A DNA stretch of 64,000 bases. It comes from Ilex aquifolium (lineage: Eukaryota > Streptophyta > Magnoliopsida > Aquifoliales > Aquifoliaceae). The notes beneath the pieces are model-generated. The model did no database searches and was not told the DNA's origin. It saw only the letters and a list, made by a program, of their open reading frames with translations. The stretch spans positions 12,640,501 through 12,704,500 of the forward strand of contig OX637399.1 in the NCBI GenBank assembly GCA_951799425.1, read 5' to 3'. Positions 55,103 to 64,000 of the stretch are shown in pieces (position 1 is the first letter of the stretch; every line of letters begins with the position of its first letter). The translations under genes and the position numbers were made by a program.

Positions 55103-56533
55103 GTTATCCCTAGATTTGTATCCACTTGATATATGTTTGAGAGTTATGGTGAAATTTTCAATCATGAATGAATGCAAAAGAAGGATGAGGAAAAGGGGAA
55201 AAAGGTGAAGAAATTATAAAAGGTTGAAAGAGTTGAAAAAAATTGTGTTAAAAAATGAAAGAATATTGTAGGTGAAAGCCAAAGGGTGTGAAGAAATAAT
55301 GAAGGATAAGAGTTTTTATGTTGTAGGAAAAGAAGAGTGCAAGTATGGAATATATAATTTTTCTACAGTATAACTTCATTTGATTCCTTAATTTTCTTCA
55401 TTTCCTAAACCTTTACCTAAGGCCCCGTTACAACCAGATAAAGTCCTATTTGATTTTAGGATGTATGGTTGAGTGTGTATGCTTTAACGCCTAAGGGATA
55501 TAACAACTGCATTACTTTTATGTCTTTTAACATTCTTTTATGAGCTTATGCCAAGGTCATTTCATTTGACATATGCTCTTTATTTTTTAGACATGTGTGA
55601 TTGTAATTCATTTTGACTGTATAAATTCAATCCTCACATATACTTATGAGTGAAACAATCACTATAGCAAGAAATTTATTTTCTAAGTGTGAAAACCTTT
55701 TTGAGATTGGCATTGAAACTAGCCTTGGATAGCTAATAGGATTATCAATTTTTTTTTATAAATCTCTTGAGTTATATGATCATATAACACACACACGAGT
55801 TTTGGATGCTAACATGATTATGAATATTCTTGCATAGCGTTTAAGGCTATAGTAGAGCCGTGTATGAATTAATTTTGAGTAGATGTGGTGTGTCTCTAGT
55901 TTCATGGTGATTAGGAAATAATAATTTAAATTCCAGATAGATGAATTGAAGTTTGTAAGTATCTTATCTAAAAACCTTCACGAGACCACACTTATCCACT
56001 AGAGGTAACCTAGGGGTTAAACGACTTGTTATATAGGCTAAATGTAATCGTGTTGCCTATGATTCTGTATTTTAATTTTTATTTAATTTTTATACTTATT
56101 AGATGGTTTATTATTCTTTAAATTCCTTTTCATTGTATATGTTTTTTTGTGAAATAAATTACATTGCATAAACTTAGAATTTTAGGCACACGGAATATGA
56201 TTAGAGACTTTTATTGGGTAAATTTTTGAGTCTTAGGATTTAGGTTTCTAGTTAGTTCTGATTTAACTATAGAAAAGGCAAAAATTAGGACATTTTTTAA
56301 AATTGTGCAGAGTTACCAGTAGGTCGAAACCTGCTTCCTAACGCTAGAACTCAGTTCGTTCCAAAAAAATAAAAGGGGGAGTTCAACTGGTTAATTCATT
56401 TCATAAAATACAAAGACCCATTACTCTAAACCCCTCCTTAGGTGCCAAAAAACCCTAGACTACCTCCTATACTTCAATCCATCAAACACTTCATCTACTC
56501 TTTGATTCAAGCTTATGATTTTTGGCAGTGGCT
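55103..56533 (+). other. E6 post-pol spacer
   Basis: AT-rich, no gene seen. 55395-55450 and 55975-56075 match E4 spacer blocks. A motif block resembling the E6 LTR array lies at 56314-56362. The first bases (gttat) may be one copy of the E5 target duplication; the other copy is lost. Confidence 0.7.
56314..56362 (+). repeat. Internal LTR-like motif block upstream of the E6 env-like ORF
   Basis: accagtaggtcgaaacctgc then ttcctaacgctagaactcag corresponds to accggttggtcgaattgtgc and ttcctaccaattcatct in the E6 LTR (58629-58668). About 170 bases before the ORF start. Confidence 0.65.
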
Positions 56534-57820
56534 ATGATGAGGGCACCCAATCTGGTTTCTCCGGGTGATGGTTCTTGGTTTTCTTGTTTTCTTGGCTTGA
56601 TTTTCTTTGCTTCTATGGTGAGTGTGGTGATTGTGGGCATGGCTAGGACAATGGGTAGTTCTCCACCTAAGGCTAAGGCTTAGGCACAATCCAAAGGAAA
56701 AATAAAAAGGCAACTGGTGGATTTTGAGTCAGATGAGTCTGAACAACCACTTGTGCCTAAGAAGAGGAAGAAATCAGGGTATAAGGAGACTATTGAGAAA
56801 AGAGAGGTAATGTGTGAGCGTATGGTGGATGCAAACAGTTTTGGGAAACATGCACTGGTTTGAGCTACTATTGATTGTGTACTCGAGTTTTTCTTTAAGC
56901 CGGTTGATGGGTATGTTTTATCTCTTTGCTATGTGTTTAATATGAGATTGACCATTATGGATGTTGATTTGATGGTTTTGAGGACCCCGATTTGTAGGAA
57001 AGTGATAGAGGTCACTCCAACAAAAATAGCTAAGTATGTGAGCTATAATAGGCCTGAGCCCTCTAAGATTGACTACCCACATATGGAGTTCCCAGAGAAG
57101 GACCCTTTTGAGCATGTGAAGGAGATGTATGACAGGCCTGAGCAGTTCAAGGGTACTTTCATCCACGGTCATTTGGATGCCTAGAATAGGTTGCTCAATA
57201 AGATTCTTCATTACAATGTCTACTCGAAAGGGTCTTCAAAGAAGCCTTACTTTGTTGTCGGAGTTTATGATCGGGTCGAGGATCGACATAGCCATGATGA
57301 TTTCGGGAGTGTTGAAAGACTATTGTACGACAAGGAAGCCGAAGAGGAATATGCCCTTTGGTAATATGGTTACCAAGTTCTGTCTGGAAGCTGGGTGAAG
57401 AAGCTAGCATCTAAAAATCTTCGACCTCCTAAGCTAGGCCCTGTCAACAGTTGTGGAGAGAGGAAGAGTTCTACTATGTCTAAGGCTAATGGGTTTGCGA
57501 GCAAGAGCAAGACTACTCCTTCTACTTCTACTAGTACTGAGACTGCACCAACCTCTCGAGCTACTGTGCATAGGTGGAGACAAAGGTAGAGGCATTTTAT
57601 AAGGATTCTGAAGAAAGTGTTTGAGGGTGCTTTCCTAGGAAAAGAATTTCCAGGGGAGATTCCAGCACCAACTTCTGTACCTTTTACTGGGAATAGATCA
57701 ACATTGATTGCTGCTACACCTCTTAGTGTGGCTATAGAGAGAAGTAATGGAGAGGATACTACAGATGAGGAGGATGATGATGAGGTTGATTATGGGAAGG
57801 ATAGTTTGGATTCAGAGTGA
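56534..57820 (+). pseudogene. E6 env-like ORF3 (Athila type), disrupted
   Basis: Starts MMRAPNLVSPGDG (56534). A hydrophobic segment follows (FLGLIFFASMVSVVIVGMA), then a basic region with PKKRKK, which resembles a nuclear localisation signal. The central domain has FFKPVDGY, KILHYNVYSKGSS and, in another frame, MIGSRIDIAMMI. A Ser/Thr-rich stretch and an acidic tail (EEDDDEVDYGKD) end it at 57820. Stops lie near 56682, 56862, 57182 and 57587 and frame changes near 57240 and 57400. The layout matches E1 ORF3 (9256-10524): hydrophobic N-terminus, same central block, acidic C-terminus. Function unknown. Confidence 0.78.
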
Positions 57821-58173
57821 TTGACTTTTTGACCTTCTTTTATACTTTTATGTCTTTCTTTTACTTTTTCTTGTATTTTTAGGAAGTAATTAGGTTTCAG
57901 TACTGTAGGTTGTTTCTTTTTTGATAGTGATAGCCTACTAGAAGAACCTTAGGTAGTAAGGCTATTTCATTTTGATTTTTGTATCCAAAAGCACAACACA
58001 TATGTATATATGAAGTCTTTTTGATTCCAGACGTGTGTCTTAATTTCTTATAGTATCTGCATTTCAATTTGATTCTAGTTGTTATATTATGGACAATGCT
58101 TTGGAATTTATAAGTGTAATGTTAGGATTTTTATTCTGTTTCTATTTAGTATGCTAAGAGACTAGCAAAACCT
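57821..58173 (+). other. E6 region between ORF3 and polypurine tract
   Basis: AT-rich untranslated sequence. The last 30 bases (agagactagcaaaacctaag) match the equivalent place in E1. Nothing else seen. Confidence 0.65.
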
Positions 58174-58185
58174 AAGTTGGGGGGG
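58174..58185 (+). promoter_or_regulatory. E6 3' polypurine tract
   Basis: aagttgggggg run immediately before TGTCATGAG. Confidence 0.85.
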
Positions 58186-58431
58186 TGTCATGAGAGCATA
58201 ATATTGCATATTTCATGTCTCATATAATTCATCTTAGTTATGTTAGTTATCTATTTCGTTTATTTTAACTTAGTTTTGTATTTTATGGAGAATATGCGCA
58301 TTTGCATGTAAATGAATGTAAGAACGAGGTTTTATACTCATTTTGATGCTATAGAAAACTTTAGGAATGAGTTAGGAGATCCAGGAATTGAGTTAAGGGC
58401 ATTGCAAACGTAATTGAGAAAAAGATCAGTT

Positions 58432-58668
58432 GTACCGGTAGGTTTCCTACCGTTTCATTAGTGAGCGGATTTAGGTTCTACTAGTAGCAGTTAATTCCTA
58501 TAGGTAGAAGTGAAACAAAAAAGTTTATGTCATTAGGTTATTACTGTGCTACTGGTAGGTCAAAAATAGAGAGCTATTCTACTAATAGCTATAACGAGCT
58601 ACTACTTCGTCAGAAACAAAAGCTTTGCTACCGGTTGGTCGAATTGTGCTTCCTACCAATTCATCTGT
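58432..58668. repeat. ACCGGTAGG/CCTACC motif array in E6 LTR
   Basis: Related units such as taccggtaggtttcctaccg, ctactagtag, ctactggtagg, ctactaatag and ctaccggttgg. Decayed but again centred on CCGG or its C-to-T derivatives. Confidence 0.7.
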
Positions 58669-58768
58669 GTTTTTACTGCTGTGAGGACTCCTTTGGAAAT
58701 CCTATCTGTTGGGATTTAAAATGGCTATGATTGGTGGAAAAATAAGAGGCTTTTCATGAGATATTTGC

Positions 58769-58779
58769 CTATAAATACC
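58769..58779 (+). promoter_or_regulatory. E6 LTR TATA box
   Basis: ctataaatacc, about 100 bases downstream of the array. Confidence 0.7.
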
Positions 58780-58905
58780 TAAGCCAAATCAGAGAAGAGG
58801 GAGCTCTTTGGACGTTCTTTGATATTTCTGTTCTTTCTTCTTTTCCTAGGGTTATAATTTGGGTTTCTTGTTTTTCAAAAGATGAAATTGTTACATTTTG
58901 AATTA

Positions 58906-59619
58906 GTATTTTAAAATCTGGCCCAATGGGTTGACCCAATAACCCGGTGAACCAGAGCCTGAACCGGGCCGATTACCATCTTAGATTGTTCAAGTAAAAA
59001 ACTTGAAGTATGATGTGAGGAGTCTCTACCACCAGATCTTCATGACCGTCTATCAATTGTCGTCTCATGTCATTGGCTTCTTTAATCAAAAAAAGTGTTC
59101 ATGATTTTGCTTAATTCTCTAGTCTTTGCGCATTTCCTTCTCATTGGACACAACAGGTACATCACAGCCATCTCATTGGCTTCTTTAATTGAAAAAGGGG
59201 TTCATGACTTTGCTTTATTCTCTAGTTTTTGCACATTTCCTTCTCACTAGACAAAACAGGTACATCACCAGCTCTCTCTCAATTTCTCTGCTATTTCAGT
59301 TGATATTACTTAAATTTTTATCCTTTTGCTTATGGTTGTGGATGGGATCAATTATGGTTTCTGGGTGGTGGAAATAAAAATGCTTATGGCTGTGGGTTTG
59401 CTTTCAACCACTTAAATTGAAATTTAAAATCAAAACCAAGAGATCTAATCGGAGTGTTTGGTGGAGTCGTTGAAGTTTGATGAATGGTGGAACAAGAAAA
59501 TAAGTATATACGAGTCGGTGGTAGATAACGATGACTAGCAGTGGTTGGGTCAAACATTTTTTTTATTATTTTGTTTTGACATTTTGTTGATTCTTGTGGG
59601 AGGCTCATTTTCTTATTAC
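58906..59619. other. Unassigned segment with 103-bp tandem duplication
   Basis: It begins with a cccaatgggttgacccaataacccgg stretch of the kind seen in degraded DNA transposons. It then has a duplication (59071-59276) and no credible gene; a 110-codon minus frame at 59384-59716 has no recognisable domain. Confidence 0.45.
59071..59276. repeat. 103-bp diverged tandem duplication
   Basis: cattggcttctttaat begins each unit (59071 and 59174). Both units contain ttctctagt, ttgc.catttccttctca and aacaggtacatcac. Divergence of roughly 10-15 percent by eye. Confidence 0.8.
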
Positions 59620-59895
59620 TAGGTCTATCAAAGTCCGACATGACACGATTAACCGACACAAATCGACACGAATTAAGTGGGTTTGGGTGAAACCTTAACA
59701 GGTTCAGGTAATACACAGGTTGACCCGTTATACACGTTTAATAAACGGATCATGTTCGGGTGAGACCTGTCAACCCGTTTAAATAAAATTAATATAATAA
59801 TAAATTAATAATTATTTTTAAAAAATTAGCCATAAATTTTAATTTTTTTAGTGACATCCATACATAAAATGTATAAGATCTCTTTCCCTAATTCC

Positions 59896-59900
59896 AAAGT
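59896..59900. repeat. S3 target site duplication, left (aaagt)
   Basis: Repeated exactly at 62265-62269. Confidence 0.9.
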
Positions 59901-62264
59901 TGTAACGCCCCAAAACACACCCTGGACGGCATTACATTCTAAAACCATTTACATAATGAGAGCACTAATATAATCCATCAATAAGAAAAGTTTTCCATTC
60001 ATCATCCATAGGATTTACAATATCATCCCAAAAGAATAAGTCAAGCTATGGCAATTACATTCCAAAAGAATTATACTTAAACTCAGCAGCGGAATAAACA
60101 AAATACTAGACAATACATGATCTCAAAATAAATTCTCTAGTCTAGTGCAAAAAAAGCTATATCTCTATATGTCCACCTCGGGATCTAGGTACCCCTCCAA
60201 GGAAGCTTCCCCAAGGCCCGGCTCATTCACACCGAGCTCTTCCTCTAAAGCCAAATCTGAAAAATATTAATTGTAAGGGATGAGCACGAAGCTCTGTAGC
60301 AAAATCTTCACAAACTCAAACAAGGTTTATAAAAACATATAAAATGGCCGGTCTCATTTCACAAATAGCATACATAATCTTTGAAGTAAAACAGGGACAT
60401 TTTAAAATGGATCTCAAGTTTAAGTAGCAACAGTAATTTACATAAACAGTAAAAGAAACCAAGATCCAATCAATATCCCTTTTCCAAAATATAAACCATT
60501 TTCCCACAAGACCTTGTGGAATCCCATACTCCCACAAGTCCTTGTAGGAAACCATTTTCCACAATAATACAACAATCCATCAATATGTATATGTATCTCA
60601 AACATGATGTAAGGCACACCCCATGAATCGACACATTGAGTAATATCTAACCCACACACACCCACACAAATCTTATCAAAGATATACATCCTTTAGGAAG
60701 GGCGTATGCCACACCAATGGCAGTGACGTATCCAACCCAGGTATTAGTATACTAACCCTCTTACACGGCACCCGTGAGCAATAGCGGTTTAGTCTTACCA
60801 AAGCACTAACCCCACTACGAGTGGTAGGAGAAATGCCAACCCACACGGAGCAAGCAACACGTCTACCCACTCTACGATATCTCGTCAAAGGCCTCCCATG
60901 GTCATCCCACACTCATAAGAGATACAATACCAAATCCAATTCCACAATTTACAATTATATCTTAAAAATCCCCAAATTGAGCATTTGACATTTTCAATAA
61001 CCAACCAAGAAAAATGCAAGAGATCACAACAATATCATTTTATTACTCAACACAAAACACTATGATTTTGAAATCAAGAATAAAGGAAGAGTTCAAGAGG
61101 AAAACCCATCACTCTTGAAAACTAGGGTTTTTCAAACCAAAAGAGGGATTTGTGTAAAACATGTTAACAATTGAACAAGAATCAAGAAACAATGGAGCCA
61201 TAGCAAATACATATCATTAAGAATCAAAACATACATATTTATTAACCCTAACATCAATGTAAGAGAAAGAGAAGAAATCCCCTACCTCAATGCTCAAGAG
61301 TTTTAGCCAAATACCCAAGCTTCAAGACCTTCTTGCTTTCCTTTCTTTTCTTTTTTAATTCCCCCTCCCTAGGGTTTTCAAAAGATTTGGGTGAGAGTGG
61401 GTGAAGAATGGAAGAAAATAGAATGAGTAGAGAAGTGAAATCTTAGAAATCTAGGGTTTTAATCTTCTAAAATGGTGGATCTCTCCTTATCTTTGATGTT
61501 CTTCTCTCCCTCTCTTTCTCTCTAAAGGTGCCTAGGTTTAGAATGCTGAAATGGGGCTCAAATAGTCGGCCTTAAGTATTTATAGTGGAAGAAATGGAGA
61601 AAGACCCGCAGTCGGATCGGCTGGTTTTATCGGGCGTACCGATACGCGTACCGGTACGGTTGAGCTTCTGGAGTCCAGTGTACCGGTACGCGTACTGGTA
61701 CGGTTTAGCTTCTGGAGTTCAGCGTACCGGTACGCGTACCGGTACGATTTGACTACCAGATTTTTGTTTCAACTTCCAATACAGCTTTGACCCATTTAGA
61801 GGTCGAATTGGAAAATTTTCATGAGACATACTTTTGTAGCCCTAGATGTCTACTATCTACTGTAAAAATTTCAGATCAATTGGACTTAAGGATAAAAATT
61901 TATGGCCAAAACACTAAGTAGTATTCAATACCCATTTTTACCCAAATTCTCGCTAAAGTGTATTTTAACTCCGAGACACTTCCTAACTTCCAATACATCC
62001 ATATTACCACTCCCAATGTTTTTCGACCTTCCGGATTCAATGGAATCATTATTTTGACCTACAAACTTTTAAAAACTTGTCTAATCACCCTTTCCAAGTT
62101 TAAACATCTTCGACACGTAACTTCCTAATCAAATTGTCTCCATAGCATTTATTCCTACGGTTTATTCTTATGTCACTACATATATCTACATCTTTACAAA
62201 TATTATTTACTATATATATATATATATCTCTATAAATATATAAAAGAAAATTCGGGGTGTTACA
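59901..62264 (-). mobile_element. S3: solo chromovirus LTR
   Basis: 2364 bp, TGTAACGCCCC...GGGGTGTTACA on +, - orientation, perfect aaagt duplications. Same subfamily as S1 by its CGTACCGGTACG array (61636-61748) and flanking sequence, in opposite orientation. TATA at about 61575-61585. Confidence 0.94.
61636..61748. repeat. CGTACCGGTACG palindrome array in S3
   Basis: Three pairs of 12-bp palindromes with agcttctggagtccag-type spacers, some units decayed (gtaccgatac, gtactggtac). Confidence 0.92.
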
Positions 62265-62269
62265 AAAGT

Positions 62270-63280
62270 CCAAACCCTAATTCTCTCTACCCTTCGGGCT
62301 TCAACGTTGCGTTGCGCCTCCAACTCCAAGTCTCCGACTGAAGCTCTTGCTCCTCCTCTCCCTCTCTCCCTCTCTCTTGCTCGACAGCGGCTCAATGAGC
62401 AGCTGGTGTCTCGGGCCAGGCTGACGATGGAGACTTCGAGTAGCTGACGACGAAGACTTCGAGCAGCTGACAACGGAGACTTCGAGCAGTTGACAATGAA
62501 GACTTCGTCAAAAAAAGGCTGTAAGTTTTTTTTTTCAATTTATGTTGAACCATCTCCTTTCTCTCCACATTTCTGTTGAACCTAGAAACATCAAAAAGAG
62601 AGAATACATAACCAAGAAAAGTTACCATAAGTGAAATCGTTATTAGTATTTTTAGTATTTTAGTATTTTTTTTGTGCACTAAAAATGAGTAGCCTAGACT
62701 CTTAGGACAATAGATTAGTTCAGAGTGAAATCGGTCAGGTCATATGCCATAAGGGATTAGGTGGAATAAATTTTTCTATCTCCCATGAATAGTGCAGCAG
62801 AACTAAGCCAAAAGTAGTACCTAACAATCCTTTTCAAACTTTGTCTCAATTTCATATGACAATTCTATTACTATGAGTGCACTTGTTACTTTGCATCAAA
62901 AGCTTCCTCCTTCTGTAGAGCCAAAGATAAGATATCAATTTTAGAGAGAAGCAACAAGAAGTTGGATTTCATAAAAATTAGGAGTCCCATTTTTTACCTT
63001 TGTTCTGATCAAACTCCAGGTTTCTTGTGTCTGATTAATGTCCGACTTGAATGGCTTGAATCAACATTATGTCTGGCTTATTATTGGATATCATCATTCT
63101 GCTTATTTTTATTATTGGGTATCAGTATTAGTTCATGATCTTTTTAACATGTGAAGGCTACTTTTTAACTGGTTTTTTAACTCTATTTTTTGAGATGTTC
63201 ACCTGGATCAAATAACTTGTATTGAAAGAAGATTTCAACATGAATATATTCATGTTTTTTTTTTCGTTTGCCTTAAATAG
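62270..63280 (+). other. hAT leader and probable intron
   Basis: A CT-rich stretch, then a short repeat of gagacttcgagcagctgac units (62430-62495), then AT-rich sequence without a gene. A splice arrangement leading to the ORF at 63281 is possible: gtaagttttt lies at 62521. Confidence 0.5.
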
Positions 63281-64000
63281 ATGGATTCTTTCGAACACAA
63301 TATTATAGTTTCTGATGAAGAAGATGAGGTTGGACATGAATCTAAGGTAGATGCAGCTCCAGCAAGACAGACATCAACTGGTACAACTACAGAAAAAGGT
63401 AAATCTAATCGTAAGCGACAAAATACTTCAATAGTATGGAAGTACTTTACAGAATTAAATGAAAAATATCCAGACGACAAGAGACGTGTTGCATGTAATA
63501 GTTGTGGTATCAAATATATATGCAAGTCTAGTCATAGAACTGGTAACATGCATACTCACATGGAAAAATGTGTGAAAAAAGACACTGGGATATTGGACAA
63601 TTACTTCGAGCTCAAGGTCAAGGATTTATGCTAATGCGATCCACAAAATTTGATCCTTAAAAGTTTCGTCAATTAGCGGTTGAGGCAATACTTAAGCATG
63701 ATTCTAGTAGTGATTTGTAAGGAGAAATAGATGATGATGTTTTCAATCAAAATATGAAGTCTAATAAATCTAAATCCATTCAATGTTCGAATTCTATATC
63801 TATTCTTGATCATGACTAAAGAGAGGTATTGAAATATGTAGCTTGTAATGCCAAGTTTTTGTTACTTATCTAGTTATGAGTCTATTTAATTATTAATGTT
63901 ATATAATATTTCATTTTAATTTGTGTAGGGCATGAGAATTTGGTTATTGAATCTGCTCGTTGTTATAGAGGTGGAGATTTGATATCTTTCATGAGATTTT
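63281..64000 (+). pseudogene. hAT transposase, N-terminal part with BED zinc finger, decayed
   Basis: The ATG at 63281 opens a 117-codon frame ending at 63634. An acidic N-terminus (VSDEEDEVG) and a basic patch (KGKSNRKRQN) precede a BED-type finger: SIVWKYFTELNEKY, then ACNSCGIKY and HMEKC. BED fingers bind the transposon ends in hAT transposases. After about 63590 the expected continuation (FDP.KFRQLAVEAILKHD) is in another frame and contains stops at about 63657 and 63717. The rest runs out of the window; the last 65 bases may be a later exon or unrelated. Confidence 0.72.

Larger units (their letters stand above)
55103..58905 (+). mobile_element. E6: Athila-like element, 3' half
   Basis: Spacer, env-like pseudogene, polypurine tract and part of the 3' LTR, all in + orientation. 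Gag-pol is missing, displaced or deleted where E5 inserted. The spacer blocks match E4 and E1. The LTR start TGTCATGAGAGCATAATATTGC resembles that of E1. Confidence 0.82.
58186..58905 (+). repeat. E6 3' LTR, partial
   Basis: Starts TGTCATGAGAGCATAATATTGC. Contains a motif array (58432-58668) and TATA (58769-58779). It has no recognisable LTR end; the boundary at about 58905 is where sequence character changes. Confidence 0.7.
59620..64000 (+). mobile_element. hAT-like DNA transposon, 5' part, interrupted by S3
   Basis: From about 59620 the sequence has the direct and inverted gttgacccgt, tttaataaacgg and caacccgttt motifs common near ends of plant hAT elements. A CT-rich leader (after S3, 62270-62400) and a BED-finger ORF (63281) follow. 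The 8-bp target duplication and the other terminus are outside the window, so the left boundary is approximate. Confidence 0.55.

Overview
The window is a dense, nested block of plant long-terminal-repeat (LTR) retrotransposons. No host gene could be supported. Gag-pol types are Athila-like Ty3/Gypsy (primer sites matching tRNA-Asp, env-like third ORF) and chromovirus of the Tekay/Del type (primer sites matching initiator tRNA-Met, C-terminal chromodomain), with a hAT DNA transposon at the right edge. This points to a seed plant, probably a large repeat-rich nuclear genome in heterochromatin. The species cannot be told. Element names used here: E1, E2a, E2b, E3, E4, E5, E6, S1-S3 and hAT.

Layout: E1 (1-12485, +) is a nearly full Athila-like element whose 5' LTR starts before the window. 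It sits inside the 5' LTR of E2a (12486-16988, +), a second Athila-like family. E2a is fused at about 16988 to a gag-protease fragment, E2b (to about 19064, +). A short LTR remnant (19065-19155) and 35282-35615 look like the two halves of the 3' LTR of E4. They are split by E3 (19156-35281, -), a chromovirus tandem of the form LTR-internal-LTR-internal-LTR with perfect outer 5-bp duplications. E4 (-) continues to about 43925, where it is fused to the broken integrase of E5 (-). E5 has gag-pol to 47807 and one 5' LTR (48160-55102) that is itself split by two solo LTRs, S1 (48331-50670, +) and S2 (51005-53286, -). Athila-like E6 (55103 to about 58905, +) keeps its post-pol spacer, env-like pseudogene and part of the 3' LTR. 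From about 59620 to the end lies a hAT-like transposon whose 5' leader carries solo LTR S3 (59901-62264, -).

The coding regions are mostly dead. All gag-pol regions carry stops and frame breaks. The best preserved frames are the two E3 copies and the env-like ORF of E1 (one internal stop).

Three signals stand out. First, the middle LTR of E3 is a mosaic: one end matches the right outer LTR and the other end matches the left outer LTR, as predicted for unequal crossing-over within one insertion. Second, nearly every LTR family carries its own array of short palindromes centred on CCGG, mostly just upstream of a TATA box. Third, the two elements with an env-like ORF (E1 and E6) each carry a second, internal copy of their own LTR motif block just upstream of that ORF. 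This suggests an internal promoter or a protein-binding address shared by LTR and ORF3.
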